This document shows, in pieces, positions 8,370 through 17,305 of a DNA stretch of 64,000 nt; the stretch's first letter is position 1, and every line of letters begins with the position of its first letter. This stretch comes from Micromonospora rhizosphaerae. GTDB lineage: Bacteria > Actinomycetota > Actinomycetes > Mycobacteriales > Micromonosporaceae. The notes beneath the pieces were generated by a model. That model was given only the letters and a program-made list of their open reading frames with translations, searched no databases and had not been told where the DNA came from. The stretch spans positions 1,860,001 to 1,924,000 of the forward strand of contig NZ_FMHV01000002.1 in NCBI RefSeq assembly GCF_900091465.1. The letters run 5' to 3'. The translations under genes were made by a program, and so were the position numbers.

Positions 8370-9503
8370 ATGCGTACCATCCGTTTCCTGGTGCCCGCCG
8401 CTGCCGGTCTGCTCGCCGTGTCCGGCCTGGCCGGTTGCGGTGGCGGCGACGACAAGAAGGCCGACGCCGCCGGAGGGCCGATCGCGGTCAAGGCCACCGA
8501 CAGCGCCTGCGAGGTCGGCACCACCGAGGTCGACGCCGGCCACGTCACCTTCAAGGTGACCAACGCGGGCACCAAGGTGAACGAGTTCTACGTGTACGCC
8601 GCCGGTGACCGGGTGATGGGCGAGGTGGAGAACATCGCCCCCGGGCTGAGCCGGGAGCTGCGGGTCGAACTGCCCGCCGGGACGTACGAGACGGCCTGTA
8701 AGCCGGGGATGAGCGGCCGCGGCATCCGCGGCGCGCTGAAGGTCAGCGGCACCGCCGCGAGCGCCGCCCCGGACGCCGCGCTGAGCCAGGCCACCGCCAG
8801 CTACCAGCGCTACGTCACCAGTCAGACCGGCGCCCTGCTGACCAAGACCGAGGAGTTCGTGGCCGCGGTCAAGGCCGGCGACGCGGCGAAGGCCAAGGCG
8901 CTGTACCCGGTCGCCCGCACCTACTGGGAGCGGATCGAGCCGGTCGCGGAGATCTTCGGCGACCTCGACCCGAAGATCGACGGCCGCGAGGAGGTCGTCG
9001 AGGAGGGGATGCAGTTCACCGGCTTCCACCGGATCGAGAAGGACCTCTGGACGACCGGCGACATCAGCAAGGACGGGCCGATCGCCGACCAGCTGCTCAC
9101 CGACGTCAAGGAGATCGTGGCCAAGGCCAACGCCGAGAAGCTCTCGCCGTTGCAGCTCGCCAACGGCGCCAAGGAGCTCCTCGACGAGGTGGCCAGCGGC
9201 AAGATCACCGGCGAGGAGGACCGCTACTCGCACACGGACCTGTGGGACTTCAGCGCCAACCTGGAGGGCTCCAAGGCCGCCATGGCCGCGCTGCGCCCGG
9301 CGCTGGAGCAGCGCTCGCCCGAGCTGGTCACCCAGCTCGACACCGAGTTCGCCAACGTGGAGAAGACGCTCGGCAAGCACCGCGACGGCGACGGCTGGAA
9401 GCTGCACACCGCGCTCAGCAAGACCGAGCTGAAGGAGCTCTCGGACAGCATCAACGCTCTCGCCGAGCCGATCAGCAAGGTCGCCGCGGTCGTCGCGCGA
9501 TGA
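8370..9503 (+). CDS. efeO: Iron uptake lipoprotein EfeO
   Basis: Extracytoplasmic protein of 377 residues that receives iron from EfeB and passes it to EfeU. It has a lipoprotein signal with lipobox LAGC, so Cys24 is probably lipidated. A cupredoxin-like domain follows (about residues 35-130). The C-terminal M75 peptidase-like imelysin domain (about 145-375) carries the family HxxE motif as HRIE at residues 220-223. The ATG at 8370 follows a GGAG site; the frame is open upstream inside efeU but without sense. The stop overlaps the efeB reading frame. Confidence 0.93.
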   Translation: MRTIRFLVPAAAGLLAVSGLAGCGGGDDKKADAAGGPIAVKATDSACEVGTTEVDAGHVTFKVTNAGTKVNEFYVYAAGDRVMGEVENIAPGLSRELRVELPAGTYETACKPGMSGRGIRGALKVSGTAASAAPDAALSQATASYQRYVTSQTGALLTKTEEFVAAVKAGDAAKAKALYPVARTYWERIEPVAEIFGDLDPKIDGREEVVEEGMQFTGFHRIEKDLWTTGDISKDGPIADQLLTDVKEIVAKANAEKLSPLQLANGAKELLDEVASGKITGEEDRYSHTDLWDFSANLEGSKAAMAALRPALEQRSPELVTQLDTEFANVEKTLGKHRDGDGWKLHTALSKTELKELSDSINALAEPISKVAAVVAR

Positions 9504-9523
9504 CGAATCCCGCAGGAGAGCCG

Positions 9524-10828
9524 ATGAGCGAGCAGAACATCGAGGCAGCGCCCGCCGACGGCAGCCGCCTGTCCCGGCGCCGGGCCATCACCCTCGCCGG
9601 CGTCGGGGTCGCCGGGGTGGCCGGGGTCGCCGCCGGCGCCACCGCGCTGGTCCGGGGCGCGGACCACGCGGCGGCGAACGACGTGGCGGCCGGGGCGGTG
9701 CCCTTCCACGGCGAGCACCAGGCCGGCATCACCACCCCGGCCCAGGACCGGCTGCACTTCGTCGCGTTCGACGTGATCACCAAGGACCGGGCCCGGCTGG
9801 TCGCGCTGCTGCAGGAGTGGACGGCCGCCGCCGCCCGGATGACCGCCGGCCGGGACGCCGGGCTGATCGGCGCGGTGAACGGCATGCCGGAGGCCCCGCC
9901 GGACGACACCGGCGAGGCGCTCGGGCTGCCCCCGGCGCAGCTCACTCTCACCATCGGCTTCGGCCCGATGCTCTTCCGCGACGCCCAGGGCAGGGACCGG
10001 TTCGGCATCGCCGACCGGCGCCCGCCCGCCCTGGCCGACCTGCCGCACTTCGCCGGGGACGCGCTGCGCCCGGAGATCTCCGCCGGCGACATCTGCGTCC
10101 AGGCCTGCGCCAACGACCCGCAGGTGGCGGTGCACGCCATCCGCAACCTGGCCCGGATCGGCATGGGTGTGGTCAGCGTCCGCTGGTCCCAGCTCGGCTT
10201 CGGGCGTACCTCGTCGACCTCGCGGGGCCAGGCCACCCCGCGCAACCTCTTCGGCTTCAAGGACGGCACCGCCAACCTCAAGGCCGAGGACACCGGCCTG
10301 CTCCGCGACCACCTCTGGGCCCACCCGGGCGACGGGCCGGACTGGATGACCGGCGGGTCGTACCTGGTCAGCCGCAAGATCCGGATGCTGATCGAGACCT
10401 GGGACCGCACCCCCCTGGCCGAGCAGGAGCAGATCGTCGGCCGGTCCAAGGGCGCCGGCGCGCCGTTGGGTAAGGGCGACGAGTTCGACGAGCCGGACTT
10501 CGCCGCGAAGGGCGAGGGCGGCGAGCCCGTCATCGCCGAGACCTCGCACGTCCGGCTCGCCCACCCGAGTCAGAACAACGGCGCGCGCCTGCTCCGCCGC
10601 GGCTACAACTTCGTCGACGGCTCGGACGGGCTGGGCCGGCTCGACGCCGGGCTCTTCTTCATCGCGTACCAGCGGGACCCGCGTAAGCAGTTCGTGCCGA
10701 TCCAGACCGGGCTCTCCCGGAACGACGCGATGAACGAGTACCTGCGGCACGTCTCCAGCGCGCTGTTCGCCTGCCCGCCCGGCGTACGCGACGCCGCCGA
10801 CTTCTGGGGCCGCGCGCTGTTCGCCTGA
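9524..10828 (+). CDS. efeB: Deferrochelatase/peroxidase EfeB (DyP type, Tat-exported)
   Basis: Heme-dependent dye-decolorising-type peroxidase of about 434 residues, exported by the twin-arginine route as shown by SRRRAITLAG near the N-terminus. EfeB oxidises ferrous iron or heme substrates outside the membrane and works with EfeO and EfeU. The family GxxDG motif is present as GFKDG near residue 244, and a late conserved DGSDGLGRLDAGLFF block matches DyP enzymes. I chose the ATG at 9524 because AGGAG lies six bases before it; an ATG at 9500, overlapping the efeO stop as ATGA, is the alternative and adds eight residues. Confidence 0.93.
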   Translation: MSEQNIEAAPADGSRLSRRRAITLAGVGVAGVAGVAAGATALVRGADHAAANDVAAGAVPFHGEHQAGITTPAQDRLHFVAFDVITKDRARLVALLQEWTAAAARMTAGRDAGLIGAVNGMPEAPPDDTGEALGLPPAQLTLTIGFGPMLFRDAQGRDRFGIADRRPPALADLPHFAGDALRPEISAGDICVQACANDPQVAVHAIRNLARIGMGVVSVRWSQLGFGRTSSTSRGQATPRNLFGFKDGTANLKAEDTGLLRDHLWAHPGDGPDWMTGGSYLVSRKIRMLIETWDRTPLAEQEQIVGRSKGAGAPLGKGDEFDEPDFAAKGEGGEPVIAETSHVRLAHPSQNNGARLLRRGYNFVDGSDGLGRLDAGLFFIAYQRDPRKQFVPIQTGLSRNDAMNEYLRHVSSALFACPPGVRDAADFWGRALFA

Positions 10829-10846
10829 GCCCGCGACAGCGGCCGG

Positions 10847-10872
10847 CCCGCACGGGACATCGGTGGTGCGGG
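10847..10872. terminator. Possible bidirectional terminator between efeB and the RDD gene
   Basis: CCCGCAC at 10847-10853 pairs with GTGCGGG at 10866-10872 around a 12-nt loop, in the 54 bases between two convergent genes. The stem is only moderate and has no T-run. Confidence 0.35.
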
Positions 10873-10882
10873 GCGCCGGTGG

Positions 10883-11917
10883 TCAGCCGCGCGGGCGCTC
10901 GGCGCTGATCGCGGCGGGCCCGGGGCGTACCGCCGTGGGATCGGCCTGGGTGGGGACGGCGATCGCCGGGGCGGCGGGCCGCAGCGGGGCGGGGGTCGCC
11001 GGCGGTGCCTGCGGCGGCGCGGCCGGCGGCGGAGGCGCCGGCGTCAGCTCGGGCCAGAGCGTCGCGGTGACGCCCCGGGTACGGCCGAGCCGGTGCACCG
11101 CCCGGCGGTGCCGCTCGGCCAGCACGGCGGCCAGGTAGGCGGCCTCCGGCGCGCGCCACGGCGGCGGCGGGGAGATGACCGCGGCCATCTGGGCCCAGAG
11201 CGCCCGCCCCAGCCGGCCCCGCTCCGGCTCGACGAACTGGTGCACCCGGGCGAGGTACTGCCGGGCGGCCAGGGCCAGCCCGTCGTCCAGGCGGGTCAGG
11301 TCCAGCGTCTGCGCCCAGCCCATCAGCGGCGGCACGGCCAGCGGAGCGGGCCGCCACACCCCGGCGCCCCGGGTGTGCACCACCATCGTGCCGGCCACCA
11401 GGTCACCGAGGCGCCGCCCGCGCGGGTCCGTCAGCATCACCGTGACGCTCGCCGCCCAGCTCAACAGCGGCAGCACCAGGCCCGGCCACTCCACCGCCAC
11501 GCCGACCAGGGCCCGGGTGAGCGACTGGCCGACGCCGACCGGGCCGCCGTCGGCGCGCACCACCCGCAGTCCCACGACCAGCTTGCCGACCGTCCGGCCG
11601 CCGGCGAACCGCTCCATCAGCACCGGGTAGCCGACCAGCACGAGGACCAGCAGGACCGTCTGCAACGCGCCCTCGAGCGCCCCGTCCACCACCCCGGCGG
11701 GCAGGACCAGCAGCAGCAGCGACAGCCCGATCGACAGCAGCATCGCCACGCCCACCTGGACCAGGAGGTCGATCAGCAGGGCGAGCACCCGGGAGCCGAG
11801 CCGGGCGGCTCGGACATCCAACTCCACCGCCTCGCCGCTGACCAGACCGGCGTCGGCCCACCGGTCCCCGCCGTGCGCCGGTGCGGGAGGTTGCGCTCTC
11901 ACTCCGACAGTGAACAC
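10883..11917 (-). CDS. RDD family membrane protein
   Basis: Protein of 344 residues. An RDD domain occupies about residues 25-150: it begins AARLGSRVLALLIDLLVQ, where Arg and Asp fit the family name, and contains three or so hydrophobic segments plus the motif GRTVGKLVVGLRVVRADG. The C-terminal half is soluble and ends in a long Pro/Ala-rich low-complexity tail of about 60 residues. The GTG at 11917 lies only 26 bases from the divergent SpoIIM-like start, so the two share a compact control region. RDD and SpoIIM-like genes usually accompany the MoxR/DUF58 locus, which follows here. Confidence 0.8.
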   Translation of the reverse strand: MFTVGVRAQPPAPAHGGDRWADAGLVSGEAVELDVRAARLGSRVLALLIDLLVQVGVAMLLSIGLSLLLLVLPAGVVDGALEGALQTVLLVLVLVGYPVLMERFAGGRTVGKLVVGLRVVRADGGPVGVGQSLTRALVGVAVEWPGLVLPLLSWAASVTVMLTDPRGRRLGDLVAGTMVVHTRGAGVWRPAPLAVPPLMGWAQTLDLTRLDDGLALAARQYLARVHQFVEPERGRLGRALWAQMAAVISPPPPWRAPEAAYLAAVLAERHRRAVHRLGRTRGVTATLWPELTPAPPPPAAPPQAPPATPAPLRPAAPAIAVPTQADPTAVRPGPAAISAERPRG

Positions 11918-11943
11918 TATGAGCGCCGGACGGGGGAGGATGA

Positions 11944-12966
11944 GTGGATCTCGACGCGTACGTGGCGGAGCACGGCGGCGAGTGGCGACGGCTGGAGCAG
12001 TTGGCCCGGCGCCGTCGTCTGGACGCCGCCGAGGTCGACGAGTTGGTCGCGCTCTACCAGCGGGCGGCCACCCACCTCTCCGTGCTGCGCAGCCGCTCAC
12101 CCGACCCCGCGCTGGTCAACCGCCTCTCCCACCTGGTGCTGGCCGCCCGGGCCCGGATCACCGGCCGCCCCCGGGCGTCCTGGGCCGCGCTGCGGCGGTT
12201 CCTCACCGCCGACCTGCCGGCCGCCCTCTACCGGGCGTGGCCCTGGTGGTGCGGGGTGGCCACCGGGTTCGGCGCGCTCAGCGGCTTCCTGATCTGGTTC
12301 GTCGCCGGCCACCCGGACACCGCCGCCGCGTTCATCGGCAATGAGGCCGCCGCCGACCTGGTCGACTCCGGCTTCGCCGGCTACTACACCGAGTTCGCCG
12401 CGCCCACCTTCGCCTTCCACCTCTGGACGCACAACGCCTGGATCGCCGCCCAGTGCCTGGCCTCCGGGGTGCTGGTCGTGCCGGTGTTCTACCTGCTCTG
12501 GCAGAACGCGCTGAACATCGGCGTGGTTGGCGGGGTGATGGTCTCCTACGGCCGGGCTGACGTCTTCTTCGGCCTGATCACCCCGCACGGGCTGCTGGAG
12601 CTGACCGGGATCTTCGTGGCCGCCGGAGTCGGTCTGCGTACCGGCTGGGCGTGGATCTCGCCGCCCGCCCACCTCAGCCGGGGGCGGGCGGTCGCCGAGG
12701 CGGGCCGTTCGTCCATCGTGGTCGCCGTCGGCCTGGTCGGGCTCTTCGCCGTCTCCGCCCTGCTCGAGGCGTTCGTCACCCCGGCGCCCGTGCCGGTCCC
12801 GGTCCGCGTGGCGGTCGGCGCCGCCGTGTGGCTCGCTTTCCTCTCGTACGCCCTCCTCCTCGGCCGCCACGCCGCCCGCTCCCCGACATCGCCGCCCTCG
12901 TCCGCGCCCCCGCCTCCTCCCGTGACCGCAAATTCACGGAATGAGGGCCTTTTCGGCGCGGAATAG
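11944..12966 (+). CDS. Stage II sporulation protein M-like membrane protein
   Basis: Membrane protein of 340 residues in the SpoIIM/DUF95 family. A cytosolic N-terminus of about 90 residues (helical, basic) is followed by five or six hydrophobic segments between about residues 95 and 315; the conserved block HLWTHNAWIAAQ sits near residue 159. The tail is Pro/Ser-rich. The GTG start is preceded by GGGGAGGA. It is divergent from the RDD gene and faces the DUF58 gene, so the pair RDD-SpoIIM frames the MoxR locus. A role in envelope remodelling is inferred from the family; sporulation is not implied. Confidence 0.82.
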   Translation: MDLDAYVAEHGGEWRRLEQLARRRRLDAAEVDELVALYQRAATHLSVLRSRSPDPALVNRLSHLVLAARARITGRPRASWAALRRFLTADLPAALYRAWPWWCGVATGFGALSGFLIWFVAGHPDTAAAFIGNEAAADLVDSGFAGYYTEFAAPTFAFHLWTHNAWIAAQCLASGVLVVPVFYLLWQNALNIGVVGGVMVSYGRADVFFGLITPHGLLELTGIFVAAGVGLRTGWAWISPPAHLSRGRAVAEAGRSSIVVAVGLVGLFAVSALLEAFVTPAPVPVPVRVAVGAAVWLAFLSYALLLGRHAARSPTSPPSSAPPPPPVTANSRNEGLFGAE

Positions 12967-12983
12967 CCACTGATCCGTGAATT
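12931..12983. terminator. Bidirectional terminator overlapping the end of the SpoIIM-like gene
   Basis: AATTCACGGA at 12931-12940 and TCCGTGAATT at 12974-12983 form a perfect 10-bp inverted repeat with a 33-nt loop that contains the TAG stop. Both flanks have A/T bases that are rare in this genome. It lies between convergent genes and could stop transcription from either side. Confidence 0.5.
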
Positions 12984-13018
12984 AGCGCGGGCCGGAGCCG
13001 CGGGGGCGCGGTGGTGGG

Positions 13019-14329
13019 TCAGAGTTGGCCCAGGGACTTGAGGCGGAGATAGGTGTCGGCGACCGTGGGGGCGAGGCGGTCGGCGGGGGCGTCGACCACG
13101 GTCACCCCGTGTCTCGCCAGCGCGGCGCGGACGCGGTCCCGTTCGGCCAGCGCCCGCCAGGCCGCGGCGGCGGCGTAGGCGTCCTCCGGGCCGGTGGGCG
13201 GGGCGACGGTCAGCCCGGTCAGCACCGGGTCGTGGGTCGCGGCGATCACCACCTTGTGTCGGGCGGCCAGCCGGGGCAGCACCGGCAGCAGGCCCTCGCC
13301 GAGGGCGCCCGCCTCCAGGGCGGTGAAGAGCACCACCAGGCTGCGCTGCCGCTCCCGGCGCAGCACCTCACCGGCGATCAGCTCGAAGTCCGTCTCCACC
13401 AGCGCCGGGTGGAGCGGGGCGACCCCGTCGACCAGCCGGGAGAGCAGGGCCGGCCGGCCGCTGCCGGTCACCCGCGCCCGGATCACGGCGTCCGCCGCCA
13501 GCAGGTCGACCCGGTCGCCTGCCCGGGCGGCGAGCGCGGTGAGCAGCAGCGCCGCGTCGATCGCGGTGTCCAACCGGGGCTGGTCGCCGACCCGTACCGC
13601 CGAGGTGCGACCGGTGTCCAGCACGCAGACCAGTCGCCGGTCCCGCTCCGGCCGCCAGGTGCGGACCAGCACGTCGGACCGGCGCGCGCTGGCCCGCCAG
13701 TCGATCGACCGCACGTCGTCGCCGACCACGTACTCGCGCAGGGTGTCGAACTCGGTGCCCTGGCCCCGACCCCGGGTGACCTGTATGCCGTCGATGATCC
13801 GCAGCCGGGCCAGCTTCTCCGGCAGGTGCCGCCGGGAGTCGAAGCGGGGCAGTACCCGCAGCGCCCACGGTGGCGTGTCGGGGCGGCCGGCCCGCTGCCG
13901 GAACGCCAGCCGCAGCGGCCCGAAGGAGCGTACGGTCAGCGCCACCGCCGGCCGGTCGCCCCGGCGCGACGGAGTGAGCCGTACGGGCAGCGTGGCCGTG
14001 CCGCGCGGCTCGACCAGCAACAGCCGCCGCGGCGGTACGTCGGGACGGGCGCCCGCCGAGGGCACCCAGGCGTCGCGCACCTGGGCGCGCAGCGTACGGG
14101 CGGAGGTGTTGGCCAGGTGCAGCGTGACCGTGGCGGTGCCGCCGAGCCGGACCGCCCGGTCGCCGGTCCGGGTGGCGGTGAGCGCGTGCAGCGGCGCCGC
14201 CAGCGACCAGTCGAGGGCGACCAGCAGCAGCACCAGGCCGGTCATCGCCGCCACGCCGACGAACGGCGCCGGCCAGGCCGGCAGGGTCAGCGCGCCCGCC
14301 CCGAGCAGCAGCGCCGCCCGCCAGGTCAT
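13019..14329 (-). CDS. DUF58 domain-containing protein
   Basis: Protein of 436 residues that works with MoxR-type ATPases in most bacteria, although its biochemical role is unsettled. Two N-terminal membrane segments (about residues 4-18 and 22-42) are followed by a beta-rich region and then the DUF58 core near residues 195-240 with the diagnostic stretch EFDTLREYVVGDDVRSIDW. A von Willebrand A-like region follows (VCVLDTGRTS near residue 240). The ATG at 14329 overlaps the MoxR stop as ATGA, which fixes the start; the frame is open further upstream only by chance. Confidence 0.87.
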   Translation of the reverse strand: MTWRAALLLGAGALTLPAWPAPFVGVAAMTGLVLLLVALDWSLAAPLHALTATRTGDRAVRLGGTATVTLHLANTSARTLRAQVRDAWVPSAGARPDVPPRRLLLVEPRGTATLPVRLTPSRRGDRPAVALTVRSFGPLRLAFRQRAGRPDTPPWALRVLPRFDSRRHLPEKLARLRIIDGIQVTRGRGQGTEFDTLREYVVGDDVRSIDWRASARRSDVLVRTWRPERDRRLVCVLDTGRTSAVRVGDQPRLDTAIDAALLLTALAARAGDRVDLLAADAVIRARVTGSGRPALLSRLVDGVAPLHPALVETDFELIAGEVLRRERQRSLVVLFTALEAGALGEGLLPVLPRLAARHKVVIAATHDPVLTGLTVAPPTGPEDAYAAAAAWRALAERDRVRAALARHGVTVVDAPADRLAPTVADTYLRLKSLGQL

Positions 14330-15312
14330 CGCGGCGTCGGCACGGTGGCCAGCACCGTGTCCAGCACCGAGTCGACGCCGACCCCCTCCAGCTCCACCTC
14401 GGGGCGCAGCCGGAGCCGGTGCCGCAGGGTGGGCCGCGCGACGGCCTTCACGTCGTCCGGGGTGACGTGGTCGCGGCCGGCCAGCCAGGACCACGCCTTG
14501 GCCGTGTTGAGCAGGGCGGTCGCGCCGCGGGGCGAGGCGCCCAGTTCGAGCGCCGGGGTGGCCCGGGTGGCCCGGCAGAGGTCCACGATGTAGCCGAAGA
14601 GCGGCTCGGCCACGTACACCCGGCGGACCGCCTCCCGGGCCGCGGCGAGGTCGGCCGCGGTGGCCACCGGCCGTACGCCGGCGGCGCCCAGGTCGCGCGG
14701 GTCGAAGCCGGCGTGGTGCGCGCGGAGCACCCCCAGCTCCTCGTCCCGGCTGGGCAGCGGCACGGTCAGCTTGAGCAGGAACCGGTCGAGCTGCGCCTCC
14801 GGCAGCGGGTAGGTGCCCTCGTACTCGATCGGGTTCTGGGTGGCCGCCACGATGAACGGGTCGGGCAGCACCCGCCGTTCGCCCTCGACGGAGACCTGCC
14901 GCTCCTCCATCACCTCCAGCAGCGCCGACTGGGTCTTCGGGGGCGTCCGGTTGATCTCGTCGGCGAGCAGCAGGTTGGTGAAGACCGGCCCCTCCCGGAA
15001 GGTGAAGGCGGCGGTGTGCGGGTCGAAGATCAGCGACCCGGTGACGTCGCCGGGCATCAGGTCCGGGGTGAACTGGACCCGCTTGGACTCCAGGTCCAGC
15101 GCGGTGGCCACGGTGCGGATGAGCAGGGTCTTGGCCACCCCGGGCACGCCTTCGAGCAGCACGTGCCCCCGGCAGAGCAGGGCGATCACCAGCCCGGTGA
15201 CCACGGCGTCCTGCCCGACGACCGCCTTGGCCACCTCGGCTCGCAGCCGGTGCAGGGCGGCGCGGGCGTCGTGCTGGTCGACGGCCGACGGAACGGTCAT
15301 GGGTCCGGTCAC
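14326..15312 (-). CDS. MoxR-family AAA ATPase
   Basis: AAA+ ATPase of 328 residues, a chaperone-like enzyme thought to remodel or load partner proteins containing VWA-like domains. Walker A is GVPGVAKT near residue 56, Walker B is LLADEINR near 112, sensor 1 is ATQNP near 151, and the family's EYEGTYPLPEAQLDRF stretch follows. The GTG at 15312 has AAGGAG seven bases upstream and overlaps the previous gene's stop as GTGA; an ATG four codons later is the alternative. It is the centre of the RDD/SpoIIM/DUF58/DUF4350/DUF4129 locus. Confidence 0.92.
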   Translation of the reverse strand: MTGPMTVPSAVDQHDARAALHRLRAEVAKAVVGQDAVVTGLVIALLCRGHVLLEGVPGVAKTLLIRTVATALDLESKRVQFTPDLMPGDVTGSLIFDPHTAAFTFREGPVFTNLLLADEINRTPPKTQSALLEVMEERQVSVEGERRVLPDPFIVAATQNPIEYEGTYPLPEAQLDRFLLKLTVPLPSRDEELGVLRAHHAGFDPRDLGAAGVRPVATAADLAAAREAVRRVYVAEPLFGYIVDLCRATRATPALELGASPRGATALLNTAKAWSWLAGRDHVTPDDVKAVARPTLRHRLRLRPEVELEGVGVDSVLDTVLATVPTPR

Positions 15313-16673
15313 CGGAGATCTCCTTCGGTCGGGTGGTCGGGACGGGCGGCGACCGTGCGGGCCACCCGGTCCAGCGCGCGGGCCAGCTCCAGCAGCTCCT
15401 GGTCGGTGGCCGGCTCGTCGCCGTAGAGCAGTTGTTCGGCCTGGTCGGAGCCGATGCCGGCGCGCGCGGCGACCCGGGCGGCCACCTCGGTCGGTGGCGT
15501 GGTCGGCGGCAGGTTGAGCCGGGGCAGCAGCCGGTCCAGCGCGGCCGCGCGCAGGGTCGCCGCCGCCGGGCCGCGGGCGCCGGCGCGCCGGTAGAGCCGG
15601 GCCCGACCGAGCACCGTCTCGGCGGAGCGGACGGTCACCGGCAGCGGTTCCAACACGGGCGGGCCGAGTCGGCGGGCCCGCCAGAGCACCACCAGCAGCC
15701 CGGCCAGCGCGAGCTGGGCGAGCAGCGCCCAGAACCAGACGGGGAAGGCGGTCCAGAGCGGATTCTGCGGTGACCGGCCGCCGGCCTCGTCCTGCCCGTC
15801 GGAGCCCCGGCTCGGCGTCCCGTCGCGTCCCGGCCGGCCGCCGTTCTCCCCGCGGGTGGAGCCGCCCGGCGTGGGGGACCAGCCCGGCTCGCCGTCGGGC
15901 CCGGTGCCGAAGCTCGGTGCGGGCGCCGGGCCGTCCAGGTCGAGCCAGACCAGCGGACGGGGGCCGCCGAGCAGGCCGGTGGCGAGGGCGCGGTTGCCCA
16001 GCTCGTCGATCCGGTCGTTGCGGAACGGGTCGCTGGCCCCGATCACCACCACCTCGGTCCGCCAGGACACCCGGAACAGTCCACCCGAGTAGCAGCGGTC
16101 GGGGACGACGGCCCGGCCGGGCGGGCCGGCGTAGCGCTGGCGGTCGGCGGCGGCCGTCCCGGCGCCGAGGGCCTCGGGCAGCGTGCACGGCTGGCCGTCG
16201 GCGTCCGGGGCGATGGCCCGGGTGGCCCAGCGGCGCGATGTCGGCACGAGCGGCGCGCCGAGGCCTTCCAGCACCCGGCGGGACGGGTCGACCAGCACCA
16301 GGCGACTGCCGAGGGGCAGGTCGGCCAGGGCGGCGACGGTGTCCGGGTGCACCAGCTCCGGAGCCGGCACGAAGAGCGTGGCCGGGCCGGGCCGGGCGGC
16401 GAGCAGTGCCCGCAGGGTGTCGGTCTCCCGCCGTACGGGCACGCCCTGCCCGCGCAGCGCCGCGGCGAGCCGGCTGCCCCCGTCGTCATCGGTGGCGACG
16501 GGGGAGAGGAAGCCCCGGTCGGCCGGGTCGGGCTGGTCGACCGCGTGCGCCACCAGGGTGACCGCGATCAGCAGGAGGGCCAGCCCGAGCGGGATCAGCA
16601 GCCGGTGCCGACGACGGCGGGCCTGGCGCGGCCGCTCCGGGACCGTCCTCGTCGCCTCGATGGTGCTGGTCAC
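15309..16673 (-). CDS. DUF4350 domain-containing protein
   Basis: Membrane protein of 454 residues. One N-terminal membrane segment (about residues 27-45) is followed by a large external region of roughly 230 residues that contains the DUF4350 domain, then a Gly/Pro-rich linker. A second membrane segment lies near residues 310-332 and a cytosolic C-terminal domain ends the protein. DUF4350 proteins accompany MoxR and DUF58 in actinobacteria; their role is unknown. Both ends overlap neighbours by four bases, so translation is coupled across the operon. Confidence 0.82.
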   Translation of the reverse strand: MTSTIEATRTVPERPRQARRRRHRLLIPLGLALLLIAVTLVAHAVDQPDPADRGFLSPVATDDDGGSRLAAALRGQGVPVRRETDTLRALLAARPGPATLFVPAPELVHPDTVAALADLPLGSRLVLVDPSRRVLEGLGAPLVPTSRRWATRAIAPDADGQPCTLPEALGAGTAAADRQRYAGPPGRAVVPDRCYSGGLFRVSWRTEVVVIGASDPFRNDRIDELGNRALATGLLGGPRPLVWLDLDGPAPAPSFGTGPDGEPGWSPTPGGSTRGENGGRPGRDGTPSRGSDGQDEAGGRSPQNPLWTAFPVWFWALLAQLALAGLLVVLWRARRLGPPVLEPLPVTVRSAETVLGRARLYRRAGARGPAAATLRAAALDRLLPRLNLPPTTPPTEVAARVAARAGIGSDQAEQLLYGDEPATDQELLELARALDRVARTVAARPDHPTEGDLR

Positions 16674-17305
16674 CGGCGCTCACCGTCCTCGGGGTCACCG
16701 GAGAGCTCCCGGTGCAGGTCGGTGGCGAGTTCGCGCATCCGCCGGTCGTGCTCCGGGGTGGCCGGGCGCTGGGCGTACCAGAGGTCGGAGAAGATCGTGC
16801 CGGCGGCGTGCAGGGGCGGGTGCACCCGGGGCCGGACCCGGGCCGCCGCCGCGGTGAGCTCCGCGACGGTCATCCCGGGGCGGTGCTCGACCACCCGCCC
16901 GACGACCAGCTCACGGATCATGTCGCGCAGCCGCTCCCGGACCGACTCCGCGTACCGGCCCTCGGCGGCGAGCCGGTCGGCGAGCGAGGCGTGCGCGGCG
17001 GCGGGCTGCTCCGGCGCGCCGGCCCGGGGTGCGGGCACGGTCGGCGCCTCGGCGGTCGTCCTGGGGCGCCGTCGGCGGCGGGGGAGCCGGCGCAGCCGCG
17101 GGAGCCGCCAGCGGGGCAGCCGCGGGAACCGGAACCGGGGCAACCGCAGCCGCGGGAGCCGGGGCAGCCGCCGGGGCACCCAGGCGGGGAAGAAGTACCA
17201 GCCCAGGGCGACCAGGAGCGCGACGAGCAGCAGGAGCAGCGTGGCGAGTGGCAGCGGTACCACGTCGCCGAGGGCCGCGACCGCCTCGGTCCACCACCGG
17301 CTCAC
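16670..17305 (-). CDS. DUF4129 domain-containing protein with Arg/Pro repeat region
   Basis: Protein of 211 residues. A membrane segment at about residues 18-40 is followed by an unusual run at residues 44-82 built of L/R/P triplets such as LPRLPRLRLPRFRFPRLPR. The cytosolic DUF4129 domain occupies about residues 110-200 and carries the conserved pattern YAESVRERLRDMIRELV and IFSDLWYAQRPAT. DUF4129 is often fused to transglutaminase-like proteins but here it stands alone in the MoxR operon. The basic stretch is directly after the membrane segment and could touch lipid headgroups. It overlaps both neighbours by four bases. Confidence 0.85.
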   Translation of the reverse strand: MSRWWTEAVAALGDVVPLPLATLLLLLVALLVALGWYFFPAWVPRRLPRLPRLRLPRFRFPRLPRWRLPRLRRLPRRRRRPRTTAEAPTVPAPRAGAPEQPAAAHASLADRLAAEGRYAESVRERLRDMIRELVVGRVVEHRPGMTVAELTAAAARVRPRVHPPLHAAGTIFSDLWYAQRPATPEHDRRMRELATDLHRELSGDPEDGERR

